Of a stretch of DNA of 64,000 nucleotides, positions 32,233 through 41,131 are shown one piece after another (positions within the stretch are counted from its first letter, which is position 1; each line of letters opens with the position of its first letter). The translations under genes and the position numbers were made by a program. The stretch is taken from the NCBI GenBank assembly GCA_900538475.1, contig UPYT01000018.1, positions 1 through 64,000 of the forward strand. Reading direction: 5' to 3'. Origin of the DNA: an uncultured Clostridium sp. Its GTDB lineage: Bacteria; Bacillota; Clostridia; Lachnospirales; Lachnospiraceae. The notes under the pieces were generated by a model that searched no databases, had not been told where the DNA came from, and was given only the letters and a program-made list of their open reading frames with translations.

Positions 32233-33600
32233 ATGGAGCAAAAAAGGTACCTAAAAATGCGAAACATTGTCGGATATGGAACAGGTGATATTGCAGGTAA
32301 TGTGGTTTATGCATTTTTATCATCGTTTGTAATGATTTATCTGACAAACACGGTAGGATTAAATGCGGGTATTGTAGGAACATTGATTGCAGTATCAAAG
32401 CTGTTTGATGGAATCTCAGATGTATTCTTTGGTTCAATGATTGATAAGACAAAGAGCAAAATGGGTAAAGCAAGACCGTGGATGTTCTGGGGCTTCTTCG
32501 GATGTGCAATCACATTATTCGGAGTATTTGCAATCCCTACTAATATTGGAAAAACAGCACAGTATGCTTGGTTCTTTATTGCGTATACATTATTGAATGC
32601 TGTGTTTTATACGGCTAACAATATAGCATATTCGGCACTTACAGCACTTGTAACAAAAAACAGTAAAGAACGAGTGCAGATGGGGTCTTTCAGATTCATC
32701 TTTGCATTTACTACAAGCTTATTTATTCAGACAATTACAGTAAGTGCGGTTGATGTATTAGGTGGTGGAGCAGTAGGCTGGAGAAACATAGCTATTATTT
32801 ACTGTATTTTAGGTGTTATTACAAATACTCTTGCAGTATTTTCTGTAAAAGAACTTCCGGAAGAAGAACTGAAGGACTGTGAAGATGCAGAGGAAAAAAA
32901 GGATGACAAACTTACTTTAATTCAGTCGGCAAAGTTACTGTTCAGCAATAAGTATTACTTAATGATTTGTGGGGTATATATTCTTCAGCAGTTATATGGA
33001 GCAATGATTAACATTGGAATCTATTTTATGACATATGTGCTTCTTAATAAAAATTTGTTTGGAGCATTCTCCTGGGCAGTAAATATTCCGTTAATTATAG
33101 CATTGGTGTTTACACCTAATTTGGTTTCCAGATGGAAGGGAATGTATAAACTCAATAAGTACAGCTATATGGTAGCAACAGCAGGTCGTTTGCTGGTAGT
33201 TGTAGCAGGATACATGGGAAGTGTACCGTTGATGTTACTCTTTACAGCAATCGCAGCTTTAGGACAGGGACCTTGGCAGGGCGACATGAATGCGGTTATT
33301 GCATCTTGCTCAGAACATACATATTTAAAGACCGGAAAAAGAGTAGATGGAATCATGTATTCATGCACTTCATTAGGTGTAAAACTTGGCGGTGGTCTTG
33401 GTACAGCAATTGCAGGTTGGCTGCTCGAAATGAGTGGATTTATCAATGGTGATGCTGCGGTACAGCCAGACAGTTGTATTAATATGATGTATTTTATGTA
33501 CCTCTGGCTTCCGTTCATTTTTGATTTGGTTATTACAATCATTCTTTCATTTATGAATGTGGAAGAGGCTAATGAAAAATTGAAAGCAGAAAGACAGTAA
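32233..33600 (+). CDS. GPH-family sugar:cation symporter
   Basis: A 455-aa integral membrane protein of the glycoside-pentoside-hexuronide family (MelB/LacS type) with about 12 hydrophobic segments. It has the family's N-terminal pattern KMRNIVGYGTGDIAGNVVYAF and the loop DKTKSKMGKARPWMFWG (about residues 76-92). No C-terminal EIIA domain, unlike LacS of streptococci. ATG 32233 lies about 10 bp after AAGGAG. It probably imports the beta-galactoside cleaved by the next two gene products. Confidence 0.92.
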   Translation: MEQKRYLKMRNIVGYGTGDIAGNVVYAFLSSFVMIYLTNTVGLNAGIVGTLIAVSKLFDGISDVFFGSMIDKTKSKMGKARPWMFWGFFGCAITLFGVFAIPTNIGKTAQYAWFFIAYTLLNAVFYTANNIAYSALTALVTKNSKERVQMGSFRFIFAFTTSLFIQTITVSAVDVLGGGAVGWRNIAIIYCILGVITNTLAVFSVKELPEEELKDCEDAEEKKDDKLTLIQSAKLLFSNKYYLMICGVYILQQLYGAMINIGIYFMTYVLLNKNLFGAFSWAVNIPLIIALVFTPNLVSRWKGMYKLNKYSYMVATAGRLLVVVAGYMGSVPLMLLFTAIAALGQGPWQGDMNAVIASCSEHTYLKTGKRVDGIMYSCTSLGVKLGGGLGTAIAGWLLEMSGFINGDAAVQPDSCINMMYFMYLWLPFIFDLVITIILSFMNVEEANEKLKAERQ

Positions 33601-33658
33601 ATAAAAATGGCCTCTAGAGTAAAAGCTTTAGAGGCTATTTCAGAAAGCGAGGAATATT

Positions 33659-35557
33659 ATGCAGGCAGATATTAAATGGTTAGATAATCCGGAAGTGTTT
33701 CGTGTAAATCAGATAGGGGCTCATAGTGATCATAATTATTATCTGAATTATGAGGAGTTCAAGAGCGGTAAGAATAAACTGATGCAATCATTAAATGGCG
33801 AATGGGATTTTAAATTCAGCATCAATGTTATGGAAAGACCGATGAATTTTTATCAGACAGATTATGATAGAAGTGGTTTTGACAAGATTTTAGTTCCCGG
33901 TCACATTGAGCTTGCCGGTTATGATCAGATTCGGTATATCAATACGCTGTATCCTTGGGAGGGGAAAAGATACCTTAGAGGTGCACATAGCATAGATGGT
34001 GCTGGTGATGGAGCTGGAATGTTCAGCAAAGCAGAGTATAATCCGGTAGGCTCTTATGTAAAACACTTTGATCTTGATGAGAATCTGGTTGGTAAAAGAA
34101 TCCATATTTGCTTTGAAGGTGTGGAAGAGGCAATGTATGTCTGGTTAAATGGGGAATTTATCGGATATGCAGAGGACAGTTTTACACCATCGGAGTTTGA
34201 TTTGACCCCATATATTAAAGCAAAAAATAATGTGCTTGCGGTACAGGTTCACAAGATGAGCACAGCAGCTTTTTTAGAGGATCAAGATTTCTTCCGCTTC
34301 TTTGGTATTTTTAGAAATGTGACATTGAAGGCGATTCCGGATGTTCATGTACAGGATATGTGGATTAAACCTACTTTGAACGAGGATAATACAAGTGGTG
34401 CAATTAGAGTAGATGTAAAGATTTCTGCTGTAAAGGTAGGAGAAAAGAGTGCAAAATTTATACTTGCTGACAAGAGCGGAAATAAACTTTTATGTAAAGA
34501 TATCGCTTTAGAAGATACCGCAGGTATGGTACAAGGCTCTATGATGGCAGAAGTAGAAAAAGTAATTCCTTGGGATAATCGTAGCCCTTATCTTTATGAG
34601 GCATTTATTGAAGTTTATGAGAATGGACAGATTGCAGAGGTTGTATTTTACAGAGTTGGGTTTAGAAGACTTGAGATTATTGATAAGGTAATGTACTTAA
34701 ATGGAAAGAGATTGATTCTGACAGGTGTGAACAGGCATGAGTGGAATGCGAAAACCGGACGGGTGATCGGAATGGACGAGATGATTTCTGATATGAAATG
34801 TGTGAAACGGAATAATATCAATGCAGTGAGGACATGCCATTATCCGGATCAGATTCCTTGGTACTATATGTGTGACGAAGAAGGAATTTATTTAATGTCA
34901 GAAACAAATCTTGAAAGTCATGGCTCATTTCAAAAACTGGGAGCCATTGAGCCATCCTGTAATGTACCGGGTTCTATTCCGCAGTGGAAAGAAGCGGTTA
35001 TTGACAGAGCAAGAAATAACTTTGAAACATTTAAAAATCATACATCGGTTTTATTCTGGTCTTTGGGAAATGAGTCATATGCCGGAGATAATATTGAGGC
35101 GATGAATCAATATTTTAAAGATAAGAAGGATGGAAGATTAGTTCACTATGAAAGTTCTTACTACAACAGGGCGTATGAAGATACCATTTCTGATATAGAA
35201 AGCCGTATGTATGCAAAAACGGCTGATGTTGAAGAGTACCTGATTAACAGTGCTAAAAAACCGTATATCTTATGTGAGTTTATGCATGATATGGGAAATT
35301 CTATGGGTGGTCTTGGTTCTTATATGGAGCTGATCGATAAATATGAAATGTATCAGGGTGGTTTTATCTGGGACTTCATTGACCAGGCAATTTTAGTAAA
35401 AGATGAGGTTACAGGGAAAGAAGTACTAAGGTATGGCGGAGATTTTGATGACAGACCGGCAGACTATGAATTTTCAGGAAACGGAATTCTATTTGCTGAC
35501 AGAAAAGAAAAACCGGCAATGCAGGAAGTGAGGTATTACTATGGGTTGTACATTTAA
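33659..35557 (+). CDS. lacL: Beta-galactosidase large subunit LacL
   Basis: A 632-aa GH2 subunit: sugar-binding domain, immunoglobulin-like domain and TIM barrel. Likely acid/base is Glu472 in SLGNESYAGDN and nucleophile Glu540 in PYILCEFMHDMGNS; TGVNRHEWN (about 355-363) is also conserved. It equals the first two thirds of LacZ; the rest is encoded by lacM, whose start overlaps its end by 17 nt, as in lactobacilli. ATG 33659 follows GCGAGGAATATT. It hydrolyses lactose or related galactosides in the cytoplasm. Confidence 0.95.
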   Translation: MQADIKWLDNPEVFRVNQIGAHSDHNYYLNYEEFKSGKNKLMQSLNGEWDFKFSINVMERPMNFYQTDYDRSGFDKILVPGHIELAGYDQIRYINTLYPWEGKRYLRGAHSIDGAGDGAGMFSKAEYNPVGSYVKHFDLDENLVGKRIHICFEGVEEAMYVWLNGEFIGYAEDSFTPSEFDLTPYIKAKNNVLAVQVHKMSTAAFLEDQDFFRFFGIFRNVTLKAIPDVHVQDMWIKPTLNEDNTSGAIRVDVKISAVKVGEKSAKFILADKSGNKLLCKDIALEDTAGMVQGSMMAEVEKVIPWDNRSPYLYEAFIEVYENGQIAEVVFYRVGFRRLEIIDKVMYLNGKRLILTGVNRHEWNAKTGRVIGMDEMISDMKCVKRNNINAVRTCHYPDQIPWYYMCDEEGIYLMSETNLESHGSFQKLGAIEPSCNVPGSIPQWKEAVIDRARNNFETFKNHTSVLFWSLGNESYAGDNIEAMNQYFKDKKDGRLVHYESSYYNRAYEDTISDIESRMYAKTADVEEYLINSAKKPYILCEFMHDMGNSMGGLGSYMELIDKYEMYQGGFIWDFIDQAILVKDEVTGKEVLRYGGDFDDRPADYEFSGNGILFADRKEKPAMQEVRYYYGLYI

Positions 35558-36494
35558 AACATTGAGAGTAGTATATGGAGATTTTACACTTGGTGTTCAT
35601 GGGGAAGGATTTGATTACATTTTTTCTTATGCACAGGGTGGTCTGGAATCCCTTGTGAAAAATGGATATGAGTGGCTTTATCGCTGTCCGAAACCGACTT
35701 TCTGGAGAGCAACCACGGATAATGATAGAGGCAGTAAGTTCCATATTAAGAGCGGAAGCTGGCTTGCAGCAGATATGTTTATTGAATGTAAAGATGTTGA
35801 AGTAATTACCGATGGTAAATCTCAGGGAAAGCCCTGTGCTCCGGAAAACAACAAGTATGGCGGTGATGTATTTGCCGAGAATGTAATTGTAAAATATGTA
35901 TATGGAACGATAACAACACCTGCTACAACGGTTGAGGTGGTATATAGTGTGGATAACAAGGGAAAGATTGCTGTAAATGTTTCCTATAAAGGAGCAAAGG
36001 GCTTGCCGCAGCTTCCGGTATTTGGACTTCGTTTCATTATGCCAACACTTGCAGACAAATATACATATGAAGGACTTTCTGGAGAAACTTATCCGGATCG
36101 AATGGCGGGAGCTGAGAAGGGAATCTTTGAGATAGACGATATAAGCCTTACAAATTATCTTGTTCCGCAGGAATGTGGAATGAGAATGGGTACAGAGTGG
36201 CTGGAGGTAACAAGGCATACAAGCCTTAATAACTGTAGAAAAGGAAATTCCAATCAGATTCTTAGAATAGAGAAGAAAGACAAAGGGTTCGCATTTTCCT
36301 GTCTGCCTTATACAGCTAGTGAGATTGAAAATGCAACTCATCATGAAGAACTTCCGCCGGCAAGAAGAACTGTGCTTTGTATTTATGGAGCGGTAAGAGG
36401 TGTAGGCGGAATTGACAGTTGGGGCAGTGATGTGGAAGAGGCTTATCATATTAGTGCAGAGGACGATATAAAATATTCTTTTGTGATTTGTTAA
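35541..36494 (+). CDS. lacM: Beta-galactosidase small subunit LacM
   Basis: A 317-aa protein corresponding to the C-terminal beta-sandwich domain 5 of LacZ. The conserved block is RCPKPTFWRATTDNDRGSKFH (about residues 50-70). It completes the active site of LacL in a heterodimer or higher oligomer. ATG 35541 lies within lacL (17-nt overlap), preceded by GGAAGTGAGG, so translation is coupled. Length equals lactobacillar LacM (about 318 aa). Confidence 0.94.
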   Translation: MGCTFKTLRVVYGDFTLGVHGEGFDYIFSYAQGGLESLVKNGYEWLYRCPKPTFWRATTDNDRGSKFHIKSGSWLAADMFIECKDVEVITDGKSQGKPCAPENNKYGGDVFAENVIVKYVYGTITTPATTVEVVYSVDNKGKIAVNVSYKGAKGLPQLPVFGLRFIMPTLADKYTYEGLSGETYPDRMAGAEKGIFEIDDISLTNYLVPQECGMRMGTEWLEVTRHTSLNNCRKGNSNQILRIEKKDKGFAFSCLPYTASEIENATHHEELPPARRTVLCIYGAVRGVGGIDSWGSDVEEAYHISAEDDIKYSFVIC

Positions 36495-36522
36495 AAAAGA
36501 AATGCCTGCTTTAGCATCATAA

Positions 36523-36600
36523 CTACATTGGATGGTAGCATTTATAGTAGTCCTTATAGAAAAACATAACATATTTTAAGTAACTGATAAGTTTTTTCAT
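36523..36600 (-). CDS. 25-aa small ORF with strong RBS, type A
   Basis: On the minus strand, AAAAGGAGGTATATAACC precedes ATG at 36600; the peptide starts MKKLISYLKYVMFFYKDYY and ends HPM. It is divergent from the second AraC gene and convergent to lacM. A TATATAAT-like -10 precedes it, and TTGCAATTTTTGTCCAC lies 73 bp upstream of the start codon. The peptide resembles that at 30925-31011. Expression looks plausible; function unknown. Confidence 0.5.
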   Translation of the reverse strand: MKKLISYLKYVMFFYKDYYKCYHPM

Positions 36601-36673
36601 GGTTATATACCTCCTTTTCTGTTTCCATTATATATAAGAGTGAATTGGAATTCGTGTCATAATAGAATAATAT

Positions 36674-36690
36674 GTGGACAAAAATTGCAA
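36674..36690 (-). promoter_or_regulatory. 17-bp shared motif, copy 2
   Basis: TTGCAATTTTTGTCCAC on the minus strand, identical to 31090-31106. It ends 14 bp before the start codon of the second AraC gene, so it could also be that gene's autoregulatory site. Confidence 0.5.
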
Positions 36691-36704
36691 CAGGAGTGAT
36701 TTGA

Positions 36705-37520
36705 TTGATATTAACATACGAAAATAGAAATACGGAAATATCATATGAACGCAAGAAATCTATCCATGTTCCACCACACTTACATGATGCAATAGAAATG
36801 GTTTTTGTGACAGAGGGAAGTGTTGAACTAGGAGTTGGAAAGGAATTATATCATTTGGAAAAGGGAGATTTTGGAATTGTTTTTCCAAATGTAATTCATC
36901 ATTATCAGGTATTTGGAAGTGGAAGAAACAGAGCAATCTATTTGTTCGCAAACCCTACATTTTTTTCATCCTATATTGAAGAATTGCAGAGCAACTGTCC
37001 GAGAATCCCGATTATAAAAAAAGATAATATTTCTCCTGATATAGAATATGTTATCAATCAACTGATCAAACAAGAAAAATATAATGGGAGATTGGAAAAG
37101 GCATATATGCAAGTGATTTTGGCTCATGTCTTTACAGATATGGAAATTATTCCAAGGGAATCTTCCGGAAAAGATGATGTTATTTATAATGCTGTCGAAT
37201 ATGTTGCAAAGAACTTTAGGGATGAGATTACATTAGAAAAAATGGCTTACGAGTTGTGTGTGAGCAAATATGTATTATCCAGAATGTTTGCAAAGACATT
37301 TCACTGTAATTTTAGTAAATATGTCAATGGCATCCGTTTGAATTATGCTCAAGCTTTGTTACAGGATTCAAAGGAATCTATTATAAATATTGCATTGGAT
37401 TGCGGTTTTGAAAGCCAAAGAACTTTTAATAGAGTATTCAGGGAACGATATAAAATGACTCCGAGAGAGTTCCGCAATAGGGCAATGAAGTTACGTGCTG
37501 GAGAAGATGGATATGATTGA
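36705..37520 (+). CDS. Second AraC-family regulator
   Basis: A 271-aa protein with an N-terminal cupin (about 10-90; PPHLHDAIEMVFVTEGSVELGVGKE) and a C-terminal double HTH (about 165-265; ITLEKMAYELCVSKYVLSRMFAKTF, ALDCGFESQRTFNRVFRERYKMTPREFR). It starts at TTG 36705 after ACAGGAGTGAT; no ATG fits. It is not closely similar to the first AraC protein. The cupin suggests it senses a sugar. Target may be the divergent small ORF or itself. Confidence 0.9.
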   Translation: MILTYENRNTEISYERKKSIHVPPHLHDAIEMVFVTEGSVELGVGKELYHLEKGDFGIVFPNVIHHYQVFGSGRNRAIYLFANPTFFSSYIEELQSNCPRIPIIKKDNISPDIEYVINQLIKQEKYNGRLEKAYMQVILAHVFTDMEIIPRESSGKDDVIYNAVEYVAKNFRDEITLEKMAYELCVSKYVLSRMFAKTFHCNFSKYVNGIRLNYAQALLQDSKESIINIALDCGFESQRTFNRVFRERYKMTPREFRNRAMKLRAGEDGYD

Positions 37521-37582
37521 TATACAATAAAATTTTTGAATTTGTATCGTAGGAGTTGCCAATAGGAAAGGAGAGAAGAAAA

Positions 37583-38059
37583 ATGATTGAACTTTTAAAA
37601 ATGACTATAAATAAACAAAAAAGTATTGCACTCATAGCTCATGATGGAAAAAAGCAAGATATGATTCGCTGGTGTCACAATAATAAAGAAACTTTAAAGA
37701 AACATCGTTTGTCTGGTACTGGAACTACTGCGAGAATGATTACAGATCAGGTAGGGTTGAGTGTAAAAGGCTATAACAGTGGTCCGTTAGGCGGGGATCA
37801 ACAGATCGGTGCTAAAATTGTTGAGGGAAGTATTGATATAGTCATTTTCTTTTCTGATCCTTTGGCTGCACAGCCACATGATCCGGATGTAAAGGCTCTT
37901 TTACGAATAGCACAGGTATATGATATTCCGATTGCCAATAATATTGCAACGGCTGATTTCTTAATCCATTCCGCTCTCATGGATGAGGAGTATGTTCATC
38001 AAGTAGAGAATTTTAAGAAAACAGTTGAGAATAGAGCGGAGGCATTAGGGAAAAACTGA
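37583..38059 (+). CDS. mgsA: Methylglyoxal synthase
   Basis: A 158-aa enzyme converting dihydroxyacetone phosphate to methylglyoxal and phosphate, a glycolytic bypass when sugar phosphates pile up. Family signatures: IALIAHDGKKQDM, LSGTGTTARMI, SGPLGGDQQIGA (with the catalytic aspartate) and FFSDPLAAQPHDPDV. ATG 37583 follows AAAGGAGAGAAG. Standing next to a lactose locus it could relieve sugar-phosphate stress; the link is positional only. Confidence 0.95.
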   Translation: MIELLKMTINKQKSIALIAHDGKKQDMIRWCHNNKETLKKHRLSGTGTTARMITDQVGLSVKGYNSGPLGGDQQIGAKIVEGSIDIVIFFSDPLAAQPHDPDVKALLRIAQVYDIPIANNIATADFLIHSALMDEEYVHQVENFKKTVENRAEALGKN

Positions 38060-38385
38060 TTCATTCAAGCAATTTTTGACAAAAATACAGTAAAATATAT
38101 GTGTCAAATGAAAGGCTGGATAACTATGAATCAAGTGTCCTTTATTGAAGTGGAATACTCCAAATGAAATCTTCACAGTTACTATTGTTGCGTCATTCCT
38201 ATTGATTTTTCTATTTCAAGGTAGTATCGGAGATTTTAGCCTTTCAGATAATGTTACTTTTAATTTGATTAGTGCTGCTACGATTAGTACTTTTTATCTC
38301 TTTGACATTGAAACGAAAGATTTAATGTAAGAGATAATGTGAAGTGAGGAAAATATAAACAATAGGAAAGGTGTAAGTGATGGTG
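38060..38385 (+). other. Intergenic with a possible 61-codon membrane fragment
   Basis: A frame 38145-38330 (TTG start, TVTIVASFLLIFLFQGSIGDF and so on) could encode two short hydrophobic stretches. A second frame from ATG 38126 has only 13 codons before a stop, hinting at a frameshifted remnant. No good ribosome-binding site. Probably decayed sequence. Confidence 0.3.
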
Positions 38386-38559
38386 ATGGAAAATCGAAAA
38401 TGGATTAGTTGTCCGATTTGTGGAAATAAAACAAGACTTAAAATACGACAAGATACGATTTTAAAGAACTTTCCACTTTATTGTCCAAAATGCAAATTGG
38501 AAGGTTTGATAGAAGTGGAAGAATTAAATGTAAAAGTCATCAAAGAGCCAGACGCATAG
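38386..38559 (+). CDS. Cysteine-rich KTR-type zinc-binding protein
   Basis: A 57-aa protein with CPICGNKTRLKIRQDT and YCPKCK: two CxxC pairs and the Lys-Thr-Arg motif of 'cysteine-rich KTR' proteins, which often accompany Tn916-like elements. The most downstream ATG in a run of possible starts (38377-38386) matches the family's N-terminus (MENRKWISCP). No Tn916 genes are nearby, so it may be a stray. Function unknown. Confidence 0.75.
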   Translation: MENRKWISCPICGNKTRLKIRQDTILKNFPLYCPKCKLEGLIEVEELNVKVIKEPDA

Positions 38560-38565
38560 ACGCAG

Positions 38566-38608
38566 AGCCGATGAATTTGTGGTAAATCACAGTTCATCGG
38601 CTTTTTTA
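38566..38608 (+). terminator. Terminator after the KTR gene
   Basis: AGCCGATGAA (38566-38575) pairs with TTCATCGGCT, followed by TTTTTT. Confidence 0.85.
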
Positions 38609-38640
38609 AATAGAAAATCAATAAAATCATAAGGAGTTAG

Positions 38641-38805
38641 TTGTTCTCTTGTAGCGAAGAATGGTCTTGGATTACAGAGGATAACGGACAGAAATACTGC
38701 TACTATTTCAATCCGGTATCAGATGGAACAAGAGGAAAGTTATATGTGAATATGACAACTCCTGACGGATACCATGTGGATGAACTGGGACGTTGGGTTC
38801 CGTGA
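38641..38805 (+). pseudogene. 3' relic of a cell-wall-binding-repeat protein
   Basis: A 54-codon frame bounded upstream by a stop and lacking a start encodes EEWSWITEDNGQKYCYYFNP and later TPDGYHVDELGRWVP. This closely matches the C-terminus of choline/glucan-type wall-binding repeats such as TPDGYRVNEYGIW in the protein at 44229. It is a truncated end of a lost gene. Confidence 0.75.
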
Positions 38806-39090
38806 TTAAAATGGAATTTCGGAGCGAATCAGTAAAACGAGAAAGGATTTCCTGATAAAGGGCAGTCCATATGAAAAAAGTAATTTGATTGTCGCAGAGG
38901 GGCATGACTGAAAGGTTATGCTCCTCTGTCTTTTAACTGCTGATTTCCAGTGAGTGATATTTTGCAGAGCGACGGTTCTGATGAGGATCCAGATTTATAA
39001 AAAAGAAGTAAATGGTCATTGAGAATCCTTTATATGAGGGGGAAAAGCCTAAATCTGTAAATAAAGATAATATTTCCTGCGAAAAATGAG
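38806..39090. other. Gene-free stretch with one terminator
   Basis: No credible ORF. It contains the hairpin CAGAGGGGCAT/ATGCTCCTCTG (38895-38928) with TCTTTT after it, probably the old terminator of the wall-protein relic. Confidence 0.6.
38895..38934 (+). terminator. Terminator after the wall-binding relic
   Basis: An 11-bp stem with one mismatch between 38895-38905 and 38918-38928 is followed by TCTTTT. Confidence 0.7.
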
Positions 39091-39119
39091 TTGTGAAAAC
39101 GAAAAAATAATAGTACAAT
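39091..39119 (+). promoter_or_regulatory. Promoter of bioY
   Basis: TTGTGA (39091-39096), a 17-bp spacer and TACAAT (39114-39119), 45 bp before the start codon. No BirA-type operator was recognised. Confidence 0.65.
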
Positions 39120-39164
39120 GAATGTCAGCTTTAGAGATGCGAAACACATGAAAAGGAGATTTGG

Positions 39165-39755
39165 ATGGAGCAGGAGATAATAAGAACACGAGACAGGGGG
39201 ATGGGGCGTGAACTGGCGATTTCCGGGCTATTTGCTGCTTTGATTGCAGCGGGGGCCTTTATTAAGATCACAATACCGGTACAGCCGTTTCCTATGCATT
39301 TTACTCTGCAGTGGTTCTTTGTACTGATGGCAGGTTTTTTGCTGGGCTCCAGAGTAGCGGCAGCCAGTGTAGGAACTTATCTTTTGATCGGTTTGTTAGG
39401 GGTTCCTGTTTTTGCTGCAGGAGGCGGGCCGGCGTATCTGCTTCGTCCCACCTTTGGTTTTTTGCTTGGTTTTCTCCTGGCAGCCTGGGTCATAGGAAAG
39501 ATTTGTGAATGGATGAAGCCGGTGAAAATGACCCGGATGATGATTCCTGCAGCAGCAGGTTTGGCTGTGTATTATGGAGCCGGGATTCTGTATTTTTATT
39601 TTATCAGCAATTATGTGATTTCTATGCCTATAGGCTGGAAAGCTGTTTTGATTAATTGCTGTCTGCTTACAATCGGAGAGGATTTTGTGCTTTGCATCCT
39701 TGCAGCGGCCACTGCTATGAAAATGCGTCCGGCTGTGCTTCGGATGATGGACTAG
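39165..39755 (+). CDS. bioY: Biotin transporter substrate-binding subunit BioY
   Basis: A 196-aa membrane protein with about six hydrophobic segments. BioY signatures are AALIAAGAFIKITIPVQPFPMHFTLQWFFVLMAG (about 24-57) and LRPTFGFLLGFLLAAWVIG (about 92-110). It is the S-component that binds biotin with an energy-coupling (ECF) module; those ECF genes are elsewhere. ATG 39165 after AAGGAGATTTGG. Its 3' end overlaps the convergent regulator gene by 41 bp. Confidence 0.93.
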   Translation: MEQEIIRTRDRGMGRELAISGLFAALIAAGAFIKITIPVQPFPMHFTLQWFFVLMAGFLLGSRVAAASVGTYLLIGLLGVPVFAAGGGPAYLLRPTFGFLLGFLLAAWVIGKICEWMKPVKMTRMMIPAAAGLAVYYGAGILYFYFISNYVISMPIGWKAVLINCCLLTIGEDFVLCILAAATAMKMRPAVLRMMD

Positions 39756-40422
39756 AGGCTATGCATTCAGCTGCAGTGCCTCTAATTTTTTTTCGATCAA
39801 GAAGAACAATGGTTCCGCGGGAAAGGCGAACCATTCCTTCACTCTGGAAGTAGCGAAGCATCCGGGTAATAACTTCACGGTGGGAACCCAGGTGGTTGGC
39901 AATGATCTCATGAGTAATTTTCAGCTCATTAGAGTATTCGATGGCAGATTCTTCCAGAAGAAAAGCGGCTACGCGTTTATCCAGGCTTTTCCAGAGGATC
40001 TGCTCGATGAGCCACATGACGTCAGAAAAGCGAGTAGCCATAAGCTCGTTGGTATAGTTTGCCACAGGCGCAGATTCTTCCATAATGCTTTTATATATTT
40101 CTGCAGGAATGACCCAGAGCTCTGTATCTTTTTCCGCTTCAATGGTGATCTCAAACTGAATAGAGCGCATGATGCAGGAGGCAGAGAAGAGACACATATC
40201 TCGTTCAAACAGACGGTAAATGGTGATCTCCCGTCCTTCGTCGGACAGAATGTATGCCCGAAGAAGACCGGACTTTATGAGAAGCAGACCTGTGCAGTCC
40301 ATACTGCCATTGTGGATGATGGTGCCTTTTTCTGCTTTTCGTGAAATCAGGCTTCCCAGTATTCGATTTTGCTGCAGAGCAGTCAGCTTGTTCCATATGG
40401 GAAAGTAGTCTTGAAAATCCAT
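39715..40422 (-). CDS. Crp/Fnr-family transcriptional regulator
   Basis: A 235-aa protein: cyclic-nucleotide-binding-like beta-roll (about 10-125; GTIIHNGSMDCTGLLLIKSGLLRAYILSDEGREITIYRL) and a C-terminal winged helix (about 150-220; ITHEIIANHLGSHREVITRMLRYFQSEGMVRL). No N-terminal cysteine cluster for an iron-sulfur centre as in Fnr. It starts at ATG 40422 and faces the desulfoferrodoxin gene divergently, so it may respond to redox or oxidative stress. Confidence 0.9.
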   Translation of the reverse strand: MDFQDYFPIWNKLTALQQNRILGSLISRKAEKGTIIHNGSMDCTGLLLIKSGLLRAYILSDEGREITIYRLFERDMCLFSASCIMRSIQFEITIEAEKDTELWVIPAEIYKSIMEESAPVANYTNELMATRFSDVMWLIEQILWKSLDKRVAAFLLEESAIEYSNELKITHEIIANHLGSHREVITRMLRYFQSEGMVRLSRGTIVLLDRKKIRGTAAECIASSPSSEAQPDAFS

Positions 40423-40497
40423 GTTCCCCTCCTAACTGTTTTACATAATAGTTTTTATTTAGTATAGGTTATTTGTATCAATGCGTCAATTCCATTC

Positions 40498-40526
40498 TTG
40501 ACAGATTCCTATATGAAAAGTATACT
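40498..40526 (+). promoter_or_regulatory. Strong promoter of the desulfoferrodoxin gene
   Basis: A perfect -35 TTGACA (40498-40503), a 17-bp spacer and TATACT (40521-40526). Confidence 0.8.
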
Positions 40527-40632
40527 GGAAATAGAAAGTAAAAAAAATATTTGCACGGAAATACGCAGGATATATCTGATTTTTCTGAAAATTGAAAAGA
40601 TATGCTGCGAATGAGGACGAAAGGAGAAGGTT

Positions 40633-41010
40633 ATGAAGACTAAGTTTTATATTTGTCGCCGCTGTGGAAACCTGGTTGGCATGGTTCATGATTCAGGCGT
40701 TCCTATGATTTGCTGTGGCGAGAAGATGGAAGCCCTGGTTCCTAACACAGTTGAAGCCAGCGGCGAGAAGCATCTGCCAGTGGCTGTTATGGATGGAAAT
40801 GTGCTTCGTGTTCATGTGGGAAGTGTGGATCATCCAATGCTTCCGGAACACTTTATTGAGTGGGTTTATGTACAGACAGATCAGGGCGGCCAGAGAAAGG
40901 CCTTAAAGCCCGGTGATGCGCCTGAGGTTTCTTTCTGTCTGGGTGATGATAAGGCAGCTGCAGTTTATGCGTACTGCAATCTTCATGGTCTCTGGATGAC
41001 TGAGTTATGA
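40633..41010 (+). CDS. dfx: Desulfoferrodoxin (superoxide reductase)
   Basis: A 125-aa protein with an N-terminal desulforedoxin domain (FYICRRCGN and MICCGEKM cysteines binding iron). A superoxide-reductase domain carries the histidine/cysteine ligands (EKHLPVA, VHVGSVDHPM, YCNLHGLW). It reduces superoxide to hydrogen peroxide without releasing oxygen, which suits an anaerobe. ATG 40633 follows AAAGGAGAAGGTT. Confidence 0.95.
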   Translation: MKTKFYICRRCGNLVGMVHDSGVPMICCGEKMEALVPNTVEASGEKHLPVAVMDGNVLRVHVGSVDHPMLPEHFIEWVYVQTDQGGQRKALKPGDAPEVSFCLGDDKAAAVYAYCNLHGLWMTEL

Positions 41011-41084
41011 TGATTGATGCCGGATGCCTGTCTGATGGCATTCAGCAGTAAAAGGATAAAGTGAGGGTTTTATTCTGTAGGGGA

Positions 41085-41131
41085 AATCCGGAAAGAATCT
41101 TGTAATTTGTTGATTCTTTCCGGATTTTTTT
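41085..41131 (+). terminator. Terminator after desulfoferrodoxin
   Basis: A perfect 15-bp stem (AATCCGGAAAGAATC at 41085-41099, GATTCTTTCCGGATT at 41112-41126) plus TTTTT. Confidence 0.92.
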
